Numbered from the stretch's first letter, positions 11,399 through 22,855 are shown. The stretch is DNA of 64,000 nt from Lucinisca nassula (GCA_963580285.1 OY757011.1:115230766-115294765), one strand, 5' to 3'. Notes: generated from the letters alone by a model not told the origin. Numbers and translations are program-made.

Positions 11399-11529
11399 CC
11401 AAGGCAAAGTTGTGCGAGTCGGACCGTGCATGCATATAAACCCTACATTGGTTTCAATGGGGGGCAGGGTTTGAGACCCCATTTCATCTCAATGTCGGGC
11501 AAAGTCCCACAAAATTGGAAGCAACGTAG
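11399..11529 (+). mobile_element. S1 SINE fragment with target duplication
   Basis: S1 middle part lying inside R1. The 13-bp sequence AATCTGAGGCCTG flanks it at 11386-11398 and 11530-11542, and R1 has this sequence only once. This shows S1 moves by a mechanism that makes target duplications. Confidence 0.75.
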
Positions 11530-11642
11530 AATCTGAGGCCTGACCCACCAGCGTACATTTAAATGGGGAAGCAAAGTTGCCAACCGTGATTGGGTTAAAT
11601 ACCATGCATGCAGTCTGTCGTATAACATTTATGCTGTACCCA

Positions 11643-11880
11643 ATCGGGGCTTGAAGAAATAGATGGGTTGCATGTTGCTTCCACGCAGAGCTGAAACCGA
11701 CCGCACACGAATACTGGTAAACGGCTTGCTTTGGCAAAGCGGTGCGAGTCGGACCGTCCAAGCTTATAAACCCTATTGGTTTCATTGGGCGACAAGGCTT
11801 GTGGTGTCATTTCACCTCAAGCAAAGTCTCCAAAATGACCTCTACAGTGTTGACGGGGACGTTAAACCTAAAAATATTTT
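11643..11880 (+). mobile_element. S1 SINE, longer copy
   Basis: Begins with the S1 5' part also seen at 21788 (CGGGGCTTG..., GCTTCCACGCAGA, AAACCGACCGCAC), then the standard body and GACGGGGACGTTAAACC. It splits R1 between ACCCAATC and TTTTATATCG. Confidence 0.7.
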
Positions 11881-12480
11881 TTTTTATATCGAAGAATGAT
11901 TTTACGATATAAGGTGCTGAAGTCATTTCAGTTATATTTTTTCTGAATTTACACACTAAGTCACCATGAAATTCGTGTTCGGATAGACCTTGTTGCACAA
12001 GAGATTAAGTTCAACATCGAGTTTGAAATTAAATCGGAATGACGTCAATAAAATTTTGAAAAGGCTTTGCGTAGTTTATGATACCGATATCCCTGATTAA
12101 GACGTTTAGCAGTTAACAATTTATTACGAGCATAGAAGTCAGTTGCATGACTAGACAACCTGGTAGGTCGAAATAATTACGAAATATAAACGCCATAGGA
12201 TGCCGCACGAGGAACATCACCGTCAAACAAAGGAAAATTTACAATCTCAAATTCAAAATCATCGTGTTTGTCATAAATTTTGCGGGAAACAAACCCATCT
12301 GCGTGTAACAATAGACAGATGTAATTCCAAAAACGGGGCCTCGGTATCAGAAAAAATGTTTTATTTAACTGAAGTTCTGGGGGTAAATTTGACTGATCAA
12401 ACCATCGAAATAGGTATTGTCAATATTTAATAAATCATCAAAATATCTAGAAGTCGAGCTCTGAAGTTAAAATGGCTTGT

Positions 12481-13850
12481 TATTTATATATGACTAGGTA
12501 TATCATTTCAGATTATGCGGGAGAGAGCTCGTATCAGTGAAATCGGAGAAATCCCTATTTGGTTTGCATTGCATAGACTTGTCAATGTTGGAGTAAAAAA
12601 CACTCAATCATATAGGCGCAAACGCGAGCTATTACCCTTTACATTGTAGTGATCTGAACGGCTCTTACTTGTAAAATACAAACTTTGAATACGGTTAAAC
12701 ACTTAAATTAAGCGACCGCAAATTTTATCGCTTTTTATGAGTACACCTTTTCGTGGATTTGCCATTTCGGCGGATTTTCGATTTCCGAAGAAAAAAAAAA
12801 TCGGTCGAATCTCCAAAGCCCTGTAGGATGACAAAAAATCATCGGAGTTGATCATCAACAGCGTCATGCAGAAACTGTGGTAATTAGTTAAAACTTTTTA
12901 TGTTCACCGCATGATTAACCTAATGTGCTACCATTACAATCCAAATGTCTGTCTGGAGGTGTATCACTTTGCTCTTATCTGATTGGTTTGCCCATCCTAT
13001 TGAGCTCACAGTTAAAGCCATCAATCAATTACCAATTATATCCACAATTTTCACAATAACTCTCAAGGTGTGTTTGTTTTCATTCAGGCGTTATGAGATG
13101 TCTTATGACGTGGACATTGTCTTTCTTTATTTCGACTTCTAAAGAAGTAAATACACTTTTTTTGCCACCGATCGGATGATGCCTATGACCAACGAACACA
13201 TCATAATTGTGATGTTTAGAATATCTTCTCTTGCACTATTTTAAGCTTTGTTGGCGGATTTTTATTTTGACTTTTTTATCCTTGATTGCATATAGCGCCA
13301 AAATAAAATGGCCGCCAAAAATAAGTGTTTTACGGCAGCTGCACGTGACCTTTGATGATGACCAGGTTGTGTTATTATTAGATATATCTTCATCATATAC
13401 TTTATCCTTGAGATACCATTGTGACGTTTAGAAAGAACTCAGACGATTTGGAATGTTACTTATAATAATGGGTGGCATGTGAAGAATCAACGTATTTTGC
13501 AATATAAACATATTTTGCCAAATGTGTACTTAAATGACCTTTGACCTACGGCCGATTAGGTTGGTCATTATGCTGTTTGTATAATGTTTGGGTTTTATGC
13601 TTCCTAGATAAGGATATGGCAACTCATGTGACTTTGTTTCAGATGACATACTAGATATCCCTTTGTACAATAAATATTGATGCATATTTAAAGAAAATTT
13701 GTACTTAAATGACCTTAGACCCAGACCAAATTTATGATATAACTTCTTTTCTCATATATAATGCATAAGTAGTATGTCCTAAGTATATTGCTGGTATTTT
13801 GATTAACTTTATTTGGTCTGTTTAGATAGAGAGAGGGTATAAATACCAGT
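12481..13850. other. AT-rich interior of the long element, no gene seen
   Basis: Several small open frames but no recognised domain. CTTAAATGACCTT (13530, 13705) is the inverse of AGGTCATTTAAG in the left arm, so degenerate pieces of the arm reach into this zone. Confidence 0.4.
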
Positions 13851-14042
13851 ATGTACAAATTTTATTGTATTTTTTCACTCATTTGACCTTTGACCTAATT
13901 CTGAGGCTCAGGGGCATTTTCAGAAGTGGCATCCACCCCTATCACTTTAGCAACACACTAAAGAACACAGTTAGCATGGATGCCAAACTCTACTCAATTT
14001 TGCCATCAGAAGTATTTTTTCGTGGTTTGGATGGCCAACTAT
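13851..14042 (-). repeat. Right inverted arm of the long element
   Basis: Read on the minus strand it begins ATAGTTGGCCATCCAA and continues with GATGGCAAAATTGAGTAGAG and AGGTCAAAGGTCAAATGAGT, as in the left arm. Confidence 0.75.
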
Positions 14043-14454
14043 AAGTCCAGATTACGACTGTATTAAAACTGGAGTGCAACGACTGGAGTAAGACTGGCTT
14101 AAGCCTGGCGTATAGCCATTATAGTACGATGTATCATGTATATCATCGGCGAAATGTTTTTTCACTGCTTTATGATACACACGATACACATGCTTCTAGT
14201 GTTGTGCTAAAGAAATTTATGGACAACAAATCTACTTTGCATGTTCTTTGAAAATGTCTGCAAGTAAAAATATGAAGAAAACAAAAATGAAATTTTGAGA
14301 CTGTTGGTCCTCTATAAGGAAAATGCTGAGATATTAATCTCATAATTAAGAAATATGTGCCCACATCAAAACTGAAAAGGAATCAAAGCGCCTTTCTAAA
14401 AAGATCTTAAAGTTAAGAAAACTAGTTCTGCAAATTCAGTTATATGATATGTTT
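14043..14454. other. Non-coding, no gene seen
   Basis: AT-rich; no gene or clear repeat found. Confidence 0.4.
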
Positions 14455-14605
14455 GCAGATGAGTGAGACGCCAAGTTCTGCAACGGAAGGTCAGATGGTT
14501 TTTCTCCGGGTACTCCGGTTTTCGTCCAACTCTAATTAACGATCGGCTCGATATGAGTGAAATAATCTTGAAAAGGCCGTAAAACCAAAACAAAAAAAAA
14601 AAAAT
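14455..14605 (+). mobile_element. S3 SINE fragment with poly-A tail
   Basis: Close match to 2028-2195, ending in GTAAAACC and an A run at 14589-14603. Confidence 0.7.
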
Positions 14606-14705
14606 GTTTGCAGATGTTTATACACCGGTGGTATTATGAAGTGTCATTCGACGTTTCAAAATTTTGAAAGAAACTGTTTACATTTTCAAAACCAAACATT
14701 AGAAA

Positions 14706-15660
14706 TCAAATTTTAACAATGCTATGTCCATAAGTAACAGTTTTTGTCTGGTCGGTTGTGGATACCTCTCCCAAAAGATACTCTATGGGAAAGAGATCGG
14801 AGGAAAAAGGCTGGCTAGTCCAGTACATGAATTCCATTGGCTTGAAGACATTTTTGAGTAAAAACAGCACTATGAGCCCGCGCGTAACCATGCTGGATAA
14901 GATATCCCGGATTCTGAGCGTAAACAAATAAATGGAACCACGTGAGGCCGAACCTCTTTGATTGATGTGACGTCTCGCTATTCAATCCACGTCTCAGCCA
15001 TGATCTTGAATGTTCCTAATGGCATTAAGCTGCGTTCGCTAACTACATGCACTACCTCGCCACACAATTACGCTTGTCCATCCCGATATGTCACGGTCTA
15101 TTACGCACGCGTCGCCTCGGCATACCTTACACCTATACGTCGAACCACCCGGAAACGACAATCGGCGTGATCCATGGTGAAGTGCGATTTGTCACTGAAA
15201 CGCATATCACATCAGTCGCTTAGACGCCAATTTACGTGTTTCATGATCCAGCGTAAGCGTTCAGTACTGTGTCGACGCGTTAACTTTGGTCACGTCCAGC
15301 ACTCAAACGTGCATCACAAAAGGGCGAGGAAAAGTGTCAGCGTTTATTAGTCGCTTGTTGAGACCCTTTGTTTATCTACAGGTACAGTGTAGCAGCTGCC
15401 GGCTGAAATCTGTTTCGCAGATACGTCTGACGGATGAATCGATCTTGACGTACTGACATCGGTCTTCCGCTACGCCGACGTCCACTAGCGTCTTCTGCAT
15501 ATAGTAAGATGACGCTTCAATAGACGATATACCATACACATGTGGCATCCAAAATCAGAGTCAACGTCATCCGCTTTCCGACCTACTTCTAACTGTCCAG
15601 GGGCACGCTTACGATCCTTTAATGAAAAACGTCGCATTTCGCTCTGACTTAATACTTTTG
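14706..15660 (-). pseudogene. Tc1-like transposase, decayed
   Basis: Read on the minus strand, the pieces follow the order of a Tc1-family transposase. An N-terminal DNA-binding part lies at 15480-15660. A central SDKSHFTMDHADCRFRVVRR segment follows (about 15140-15210; the first catalytic Asp is in SDKS, where the family usually has SDES). Then come RPHVVPFI (about 14920-14950) and a C-terminal SSDLFPIEYLLGEV (about 14770-14820), which matches the usual SPDLNPIEHLW block with the last acidic residue still present. Many stops and frameshifts interrupt it, so it is inactive. Terminal inverted repeats were not located. It is a neighbour of, and not part of, the SLC22 gene. Confidence 0.75.
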
Positions 15661-17555
15661 AGAACAAATGTCAGTTTCTTCTTTTCTAGGCACGACCTTA
15701 CATCACACATCAAAAGTTTGGTCCTGAACATGTGGTTTCTATCCGCACTGGTGTGAAGGTGGTGCACAGGATCAACATGGCCGGACTGGTAACTGGTTGT
15801 TTGATTTAACCTTTTTTTGAAATGGTGCCAAAGCGTGTTGTAATCATGCAATCGTTTGGTTTCAGTATCAAAGCACTGAGAGTGCTGGTGGTCGATTGCT
15901 ACCGAGTGTAGGTTGAAGCAATAGTCCTGGGTTGAGATTTAAACTGTTTCATTTAACTCTGAAATTCCAAGCAAATAGTGAAGATTTTTATACGAAGCCG
16001 CGTTCTGCAGTGTCTGATCTTGGGCTACACTGTTTGTCAAGCTCACCCTATGATTTCAGGATAACCCTCTTTAGTCTTTTGGAATACCCTGATCTCACTG
16101 CGGCTATTTTCTACAAGAAAAAGGTTATTCTGACAAGTCGGTGATAGTCACGTAGACGTTAGCACTGAAGCGCTTTTCTTATAAATAACTTCGGGTCGAA
16201 TGACAAACAATCAACCGAAACATAGCCACGTCGTTTGTCAGTGTTGGATACATGTAAGTGTTATCTGTAATATCTGCACTTGAATCAAATGTTGGATCTG
16301 GGAAACAATGTAGACTCAGATCAAACGCCGCAGTACACGGTGCTGATCTTGTTCTACACTTTTTGCATTAGTTACTAGTATTTTAAGCTTAAACGAAACA
16401 GTCCAAGTCCCCGGTCAAAACCAGCCTGAGAAATCGGCATGAGTGTTGTCAGTGCTTTGATTATTCACTACCTTGAGTTTCTGGAGTGCACTCTTCAATC
16501 ATCGAAGTTGGGCTCGTCCATTCTGCTAAATATGGCACCTAGAATTATATCACAGGACTTACACTTCCGCAAAGGTATCTGTACTACAGTTCAGGGTTGT
16601 AAGGGACAGCCTTTCTTTCCAATTTCTCCAGTCATATCTGTGTACGCAAAGTCCAATATACACCTAAGTTGTAACTCACCTAGACTTGACCTCGAAAGTC
16701 AGAAAACTTGTCTGCAGCTGACCTTGTCCTGCAGCAGGCTGGTCTTTAAGGGTTCAATATTGACAACACTGTTAGAAAACAGTGTAGAACCTGAGCAGAC
16801 GGCAGAGCAGGCACCGCATTGATCTGGGTATACAGTGTTTGCCAAACCCGTTGCATGATGTAGCTGATTCATATGAAATGAAAAATATATTCTCTGAAAG
16901 GTAAGATAAAATCGTCTAGTCGTCTGCTTCAAAAATTTGTATTGCGCTTATAGGATAATTAATACGCTCGTACAATTTTGATTACTATGCCAAACCGGAC
17001 TACAGTTTGTGCGGACTCATATGACAGTCAAAGCCGGAATAAAGCCGGAACTACTTTAAGACGTGCAGCACAGCAAGAATAGACAGATGGATTATGTCAT
17101 TAACATGGGAGGCAGTACAATTCTATTAGAAATTGAACATATCGCAGAAGTCCTAGCCAAAACAACCCGTCTGATAATCCTGCATGTAGTTGATCTATAA
17201 ATATTGAATAAGTCACCAACTGCATTTGGAAAAAGCCGCTCGCCAAATATCTCAACCCAAAAAGGGTCTGAATTTCAGCTGAAATCGCCCTCTGTCGCCG
17301 CCTGGGATAAGTCAGGACGGAGCTCATCAATTAATTCAAACAATCTGAGCAAGGTAATCTAAATCGCGCATAAAGCTCAGTATCGTCGTATATTTACCCG
17401 CTCTCTCCTTAAACATCTCCTATTCTGTAAATTCTCAAATCAATGTACAAGTCCAGCTTTTTGTAGACAGAATAACGCAAAATAATCACGACACGCTACA
17501 GTTACGGCTGCTACCTAGTAGACGTGACTTTATGAGTAAGTTTACGACTATTCAC
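15661..17555. other. 1.9 kb without a recognised gene
   Basis: Holds several decayed M3-type arms (AAACAGTGTAGA..., CTACACTGTTTG near 16020, 16310-16365, 16770-16850). The longest open frame (16439-16822) has no recognised domain. Possibly old unclassified transposons and SLC22 intron. Confidence 0.4.
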
Positions 17556-17559
17556 CATA

Positions 17560-17715
17560 TTAGCATTATTTGCTGGCTCCCAGCTTGCACATTGTCAATT
17601 TTGGAAAACGGGTAACCAGACCTCCTGACCTTTTAAGGTCAGGGGGTCTGGTTACCTGTTTTTCCAATACTGATAACCTTCAGACTAGGAACCAGCAGAT
17701 AATGCAAATAAGGTG
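17560..17715. mobile_element. M6 foldback MITE
   Basis: Ends GCATTATTTGCTGGCTCC and GGAACCAGCAGATAATGC are inverted. The centre is a palindrome: GGTAACCAGAC...CCTGACC / GGTCAGG...GTCTGGTTACC. Second copy at 54447-54617. It lies about 110 bp past an SLC22 exon, in the intron. Confidence 0.8.
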
Positions 17716-17822
17716 GTTGCGACACGTCTCGTTTATGCACACCGCGTAAATGTCTGCGACAATTTTACAAGCGCCTGGCGTAGGCTACGTCTGTTTTATG
17801 TACTCGGTCCCCGATTACTTAC

Positions 17823-17905
17823 CAATATACTGAACGATTCCAACGATCACCGCCGCCATTCCTGTTATGATAAACACCAATATACCTGTCGGCCGACGAC
17901 CATAC
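17823..17905 (-). CDS. SLC22-type transporter, internal exon (second half of the protein)
   Basis: An 83-nt minus-strand exon between a polypyrimidine-CTGCTCAG acceptor and a GTAAGT donor (17817-17822). It encodes RYGRRPTGILVFIITG followed by a hydrophobic stretch ending VGIVQYI. RYGRRPT matches the second conserved major-facilitator loop motif of SLC22 transporters (a D/R-x-GRRP type signature between TM8 and TM9), and the rest is a membrane helix. It starts one nucleotide into a codon. It follows the 32961-33194 exon on the same strand, with one exon (about TM7-TM8) missing between them. Nothing further downstream was recognised. The family moves organic cations, anions or zwitterions across the plasma membrane; the substrate cannot be told. 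Alternative: exon of a second, tandem SLC22 gene. Confidence 0.75.
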
Positions 17906-18004
17906 CTGAGCAGAGAATTAATTATATTTATATGAAAACATCATTACAACTGCCCTTTGAACCCTGTAGACAAGTACAGATTTCTAGTGTAGATTCAGTT
18001 GAGA

Positions 18005-18290
18005 TGTGTCTGCTGGTTTGACGGGAGTTGCACGACACAGCCAACACTATTTAGGTCAGTTTGCCTAGCCACACTGTTCCTGGGCGGACACATGTAGTGC
18101 TCATTCTTTCGCTAAAAAACTGACGACTGCCGCCTTGAATGCGGACCCCCTTGAATTAGCGGAAGAGAAAGACTGATCGTAGAAAAGATTTCACTATCGA
18201 TCTCCACGAAAGAATGTTGTCGATCAGACAGTTATGAAACCCGCGATCTCCTCATCAACAGTACTTAGCGATGGGGCCAACGGAGATAGC
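18005..18290 (-). mobile_element. SINE-like repeat (relative at 42405-42545)
   Basis: Shares CAACACTATTTAGGTCAG..., GGTCAGTTT, CCTAGCCACACTGTTCCTG and CATTCTTTCGCT with 42405-42545. The GTCAACACTATTTAGG block is the reverse of SINE tails in this genome, hence the minus call. No protein. Confidence 0.5.
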
Positions 18291-18299
18291 TCTATTATA

Positions 18300-18582
18300 A
18301 AAAAAAAACGCCTATATAACTCTGAGCCACCCAAAACTCGATTTATATAGTAAAACTGGGGTTTATAAAGGCAAATATTTTTTTATTTTTGCTCAAAAGC
18401 ATAGATTGTGGTAATTGTTAGAACCGAGGCGGTTCTAGCCTCGTCGAGGCGGTTCTAACGATTTCCTACAACCTATGTTTTGAGCAGAAATATGAAAAAT
18501 ATCATACTTATTCATGTGAAAATGTTCAATTGTTCGTGGAACGATTTTCAATACATTCGAATAGGCGTGTTTTCGTAGTGAT
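18300..18582. mobile_element. M1 foldback MITE
   Basis: Left end AACGCCTATATAA, right end AATAGGCGTGTTTTCGTAGTG. The central palindrome GAACCG...CGGTTC carries a small duplication (GAGGCGGTTCTAGCCTCG). Confidence 0.75.
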
Positions 18583-18630
18583 TATGAGCCAAATGAAAGA
18601 AAATAGGAAAATACACTTCAGAAAGGGCCA

Positions 18631-18860
18631 TTAACCCTTTTTGTACCAAATGGAATCTTCTTCCTTACATATAGCAGGAGTCCTTTTCAAAATTTAGGAC
18701 TATCAGGTTGTGTTTTCTTTATAATTTACTCGGGAAATGGTTTAACTTTTTGCAAACAGTGTAGGCCCTGATCAGACGCCGCGTTCTGCGGCGTCTGATC
18801 TGGGTCTGCACTGCTTGCAAAGGTACCCCTTTAGGGGTTTCTGGTACTGAATGGGTTAAA
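18631..18860 (+). mobile_element. M3 palindromic MITE
   Basis: Starts AACCCTTTTTGTACCAAATG and ends GGTACTGAATGGGTT, an inverted pair. The core TGATCAGACGCCGCGTTC / GCGGCGTCTGATC is a GC-rich hairpin flanked by AAACAGTGTAGGC / CTGCACTG. Other copies: 42075-42286, 42862-43092, 45864-46092, 50920-51147. Confidence 0.8.
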
Positions 18861-18989
18861 CGTTTGAATAGGTATGTTTTCGTAATCATTATGAGCCAAA
18901 TTAAAGAACATGGGAGAAACTACATGTACTTCAGAAACACAGGGATAACATGTCCAGCTAGCACAACATATCATATTAATATCATAATG

Positions 18990-19196
18990 ATGTCAAAAGT
19001 TTAGTTTGTTTATGTTGAGGTTTAATTCCACGTCAACATTATTTAGGTCATTTGGAGACGTTGATTCCAATTTTGTTGCCGGGCTTTTAATCTACACTGA
19101 GATGAAAGGACATCTCAAGCCCTGCCATCCGAACAGACCAATAAGGTTTATATCCAGAGACGGTCCGACTCCCACTACTTTGCCTTGGCATGCTTA
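18990..19196 (-). mobile_element. S1 SINE
   Basis: Reverse orientation: GAGGTTTAATTCCACGTC at the left (tail side), GAGATGAAAGGACATCTC in the middle, GGTCCGACTCCCACTACTTTGCC at the head side. Confidence 0.75.
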
Positions 19197-20404
19197 GACA
19201 TTTTAAGCGCTTTAGAAGTACTCATGGGTCACACCGGTTACCGAGGTTCAAAGTACGCGACTGAGTACAACGAACGCTACTGAAATTGATAACGTCACAA
19301 CAATATTTTCGGTAAGAAAATGATTTATTTTAGCCAAAATTCTAATCTTCTTGAGTGGTTATTTTGCATAGCTACAGAAATATGGTATAATCTTTTAAAT
19401 ATACGGATGCAGAGATTTCTGCTCCATACAAACGGAATTTCTTTTGTCTACCGTGTTTTCACCAACCCCGGCATTCTTCGGGCAGTATTTTCCGACCGTA
19501 AAATATCTTTTATGAACATATTTGTTTTTTATTTATATCTTATTGGGATTCCAGACTTTCCAATGATGTATTTGCTTGAGCCCCAAATGGTGCCAATGTC
19601 CACTGAATCTGAGGATGGTTCAAAACTTGATGTTTTGTTAGGATACAACTTACAACGGGCTATGGTAAACCATAACGCGGTTAATAAGCACAATTTGAGT
19701 ACAACAAACACGGATTAATCAATCTTCGTGAAATGAGACAAAACACTTTAATCCGCCTGCGAAGTCATGACACCTGATGCTATTTTTAATTTCAAACAAT
19801 CCATTTGACTCTTACATACTTTTTAATGCCTTTCTGATTCATATTATTATGATTTCTAAACTTATGCGAATCATTGTTTCTAAATAAACAGTGCACTCGA
19901 ATTACGAAGTGCTAACTTATATTCCTGATCAGAATTGCTACTGGTGACACGTCAAATGACATTCATTCACAAGGAGCCGTGAATTGGAAAAGTTAGTCCA
20001 TAGCTCTCACCAATGAGGTAAATTTAGCTACACCATCCTGGGGAAATTATCGAATTCTGAACGGTATTCCAATCTTTTATGGTTCAGGGAATATGGATCC
20101 TTTGCAGAACAGAACAGAACAAGGACTTTATTTTGTGAATCATTCTCAGGCCACTTATGCTCAGGTGGCATTAGAGAAAAAGTTTTGACATAGCGTATCA
20201 ACAGACAATAACATGGCTGCAACAAGCATCAAACTGTAAGTATATATACATGTATTCATAGCGACATTGTACAACTTCAAGGCGGGGGTGTATATTCTCA
20301 GCGTGGGCACATCGTGTGGACGGCATCGCATCAGCGTAAATGCAACATTGTTGCAACGACGTCGAGCACACGCCCCTCAAACGTCCAGTGCTCGCTGTGA
20401 TTGT
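19197..20404. other. 1.2 kb without a recognised gene
   Basis: A plus-strand open frame (19320-19718, 132 codons) has no recognised domain and no splice context. AACAGAACAGAACAAGGACT at 20108 is a simple repeat. The region lies in the inferred SLC22 intron. Confidence 0.4.
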
Positions 20405-20845
20405 TTTAAACTTTCATTTAAGAAATACGTTTTTTCTTCTGCAGGTCATGAAAGTATGAAGGCAGTGGGTCGCGTGCAAAGTAAATGAATCCCGAAGGGG
20501 TTCCTGTAAACTTTGCTAGCGACCCACTGTCGTTCATACTTACATGAAAAGCAGAAAAATTAAGTTTATTTTTTATATTTACATTATTTGCCTCTCATCA
20601 CTGAGCGAAAAAAATGCCTATAGGGCAAACTTTTAAAGCTGAAAAACATTTACACGCTGTTTTTCTACAAAGAGCGGAACAGCGTTGACCTCATCAACGC
20701 CCGTAGAGAACAATGGTTTAGAATGACGTCACTTAACGTCATTGAAAATCGTGTGATTCGATGCGTTCATGGAAGTATGAACGCAATTGTTTTCTATATG
20801 TTTACATTAGACTTTACACTGGAAATGTAAATATAAGTATATGAT
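20405..20845. mobile_element. M7 foldback MITE, about 430 bp
   Basis: A hairpin zone pairs GAAAGTATGAAGGCAGTGGG with its complement (CCCACTG...TTCATACTT), then comes a body with AAAAACAGCG-type sequence and GATGCGTTCATGGAAG. The same unit lies inverted at 37715-38105, so both ends can be compared. Confidence 0.7.
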
Positions 20846-21059
20846 ACCCAGGAATTGTCAGGTATTGCTATAGGGTTCTGGAAAGCCAATGAATTGTGAT
20901 TTCTACATTGCATAACTTGGGGAATAAGGCCATCTGTTGAAATGCTAGCGGTACACTTTAGATCTTTGTAAAATACTATAAATTTACCTACTGCCTCGAT
21001 CGATCTCCTCCTTTTCTTGAGAGATTTATTTATTTAACCCATATATGCCAAGCGGCCCA
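20846..21059. other. Non-coding
   Basis: No gene seen. Confidence 0.4.
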
Positions 21060-21150
21060 TTTATGGGACATTGGCAAACAGTGTAGACACAGGATAGAAG
21101 CCGTAAAAGGCGACGTCTGTTATGGGTCTACACTGTTTGCAAAAGCACAT
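21060..21150. repeat. M3-type hairpin
   Basis: TTGGCAAACAGTGTAGAC...GACGTC..., answered by GGTCTACACTGTTTGCA. The outer M3 termini are missing. Confidence 0.65.
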
Positions 21151-21394
21151 GCTTTATTGTGAAATTTATCGCAAGCAAAACCAACCCGACACCCCTGTAA
21201 TTGGAATTTGACAATTTCAAACTTACGATGGGTAAGATTTCATTGTCATATAGAGGTCAATGAATCCACATGTCTTAGGATCGTTCTCCCTATGTGTAAG
21301 ATGCCTCAATTTTATTGGTTCTGCTCCTGGTTATCTGTATAGTACTACACTTAATACGTTGAACTATAATTTCTGAGCCAACGTCGGAGGCATT

Positions 21395-21500
21395 GTCAGT
21401 GGAAATGTCATTAATGCACACGAAGAACAACAACGCACCAAGAACGGCACCTTGGGGGACACCAGGCAAAACTGGAGCCCATTCCGACGTTTCATTATTG
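21395..21500 (-). pseudogene. LINE reverse transcriptase fragment
   Basis: The minus strand reads PVLPGVPQGAVLGALLFFV followed by CINDIS. This is the conserved non-LTR RT block usually seen as SGVPQGSVLGPLLF..YINDL. The next expected block (the FADD catalytic pair) is present only as a garbled VLSVVLYR followed by a stop. So this is a dead fragment of a Jockey/CR1-like LINE, unrelated to R1, whose equivalent block reads GIPMGTNCAP. Confidence 0.7.
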
Positions 21501-21787
21501 TTAATATTTTAACACAACTAGCTGTTGTCAATAAGGAAAGAAATCTTTATATTTGATTAGGTCATACCGAGAGGGGACCTCGGTTTAAAGACTCATCGGA
21601 ATGTCTGAAGAACCCCGATATCGAACGCAAGACCCCTGGTTTATGAGGCGAGTAGAAGAGAATGACCGAAGAAAAGATTTCATGGCGCGAACAATTTCAG
21701 ATTCTTTTTCTGGCATAACTTTGATCTTAAACCGTAGATTTTTTTTATAAAGCATTCACTTCCATTGCTGACTTGGGCCCCCGCCTA
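21501..21787. other. Non-coding, perhaps rest of the LINE fragment
   Basis: No clear RT motif could be aligned. No other feature seen. Confidence 0.35.
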
Positions 21788-22055
21788 TCGGGGCTTGGGA
21801 AAATAGATTGGGCACCATTTTGCTTCCACGCAGATCTAAAACCGACCGCACATGAGTACTGTTAAACCACTCAGAGGATCAAAGCCTGCCAAGGCAAAGT
21901 GGTGCGAGATGGACCGTCTCTACATATAAACCCTTTTGTTTGCTTGGGCGGCAGGGCTTGAGAAGTCATTTCATCTCAATGTCGGGTAAAATTTCCATAA
22001 AATTGAAATTAACGTCCCAAAAATGACCTAAATAGTGCTGACGGAGAAGTAACAC
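21788..22055 (+). mobile_element. S1 SINE, longest copy
   Basis: Starts CGGGGCTTGGGAAAATAGAT, then GCTTCCACGCAGATCT, AAACCGACCGCACATGAG and the standard S1 body and end (GTGCTGACGGAGAAGTAA). Shows that S1 has a 5' part of about 100 bp that most copies lack. Confidence 0.7.
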
Positions 22056-22317
22056 AGCCGACTGCTGACGTCCGCAATAGTGTGATGAAATTATTGTGGC
22101 GTCACGTTACGTGCAATATCTTAACGGTAGAGTACATGGCGTCTTTAACAAGAAGTGTACATTAAACAACTCAGAGTCAAACACGTGAGAATTCTCGATT
22201 TTCATACCATCCCTAGGTAGAATACCGTGGGTAGGATAATAGTTTTTATCAATGGCAAAATCCAGGATTTCCTCGTCTAGTGTACAAGAACTAGTAACAA
22301 GGTGCTAAAGTATAATA
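22056..22317. other. Non-coding
   Basis: No gene seen. Confidence 0.4.
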
Positions 22318-22855
22318 TGCGTATCCAGGAAAGACTGTTGGTTTTCTTTTGCTGCAACATTTCAGTGGTTTCTTGCTGTCGAGTCCTCACCGTTGTCTCA
22401 CCTCTGTGGTTCTTTGATTATTTGTGTTCACGGAGATGTTGCACTAATGAGTTAGTAGGCCTTCATGCGGACTGAACAAATTATGTGTCTAACTCGCGAC
22501 GGAAGTAATGGCGAGGATTGTGGCCGCGTAAAATCGATTTTAGCCCCCCTCCCCCCAGTGGGGAATCTTTCCACTGACCGTTCTAATGCGGTTCTTCTGT
22601 GGCGATTTATTTATGTTGTTGATTGTTACTTACTGTGTGGTGTATCACTTTTGTCTTTTTATTTTTTTGGGATGGCCATATGGCCATTTTGTGGGAAAGT
22701 AACTATCCTTATGGCCTTCCTTTGTTTAGGTTTCCATTATGGTCTGGTCGCTTAATGTTTGTGTTTCTTTCCCTTTGGTGTCTTTGATGGGTGGAGTAAG
22801 TTAATTGTATCGATTCCTAATCTTTGTTTTACTTCTACTTCGAATCAAGGTCACT
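22318..22855 (+). mobile_element. R1 3' tail copy
   Basis: 5'-truncated R1: TTGGTTTTCTTTTGCTGCAA, CATTTCAGTGGTTTCTTGCT, the C-rich tract near 22545, GTGGGAAAGTAACTATCC, ending near ATCGATTCCTAATCTTTG. Confidence 0.8.

Larger units (their letters stand above)
10823..12480 (-). mobile_element. R1 retroelement copy, broken (RT C-terminal part and 3' tail)
   Basis: Minus-strand copy of the R1 family, best seen at 46885-49277. From high to low coordinates it holds the region after the YLDD-type RT motif (about 12330-12480), the KLRKAFSKFY-like block (about 12040), the NPITV-like block (about 11590) and the 3' tail, ending at 10823 with a TATCGATTCCTGATCATT-type end. Two S1 SINEs interrupt it (11399-11529 and 11643-11880). 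Stops and frameshifts show it is dead. It is truncated at its 5' end within the RT. Confidence 0.75.
9406..14042. mobile_element. 4.6-kb element with long inverted termini
   Basis: The left end (ATAGTTGGCCATCCAA..., GATGGCAAAATTGAGTAGAG, GGTGGATGCCAC, AGGTCAAAGGTCAAATGAGT) recurs inverted at the right end, 13860-14042, over roughly 190 bp. A direct copy of the left arm is at 10374-10770. Between them lie an RT copy (minus) with nested SINEs and AT-rich DNA with AGGTCATTTAAGT-type pieces in both directions. No transposase is visible, so it may be a non-autonomous DNA transposon or a foldback composite. A clear target duplication was not found. Confidence 0.6.

Noticed and set aside
16439..16822. 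127-codon plus-strand frame and its reverse as an SLC22 exon
   Set aside because: Neither strand shows SLC22 motifs or matching splice phase.
19320..19718. 132-codon plus-strand open frame as a gene
   Set aside because: No domain, no splice context and AT-rich sequence; could not be supported.
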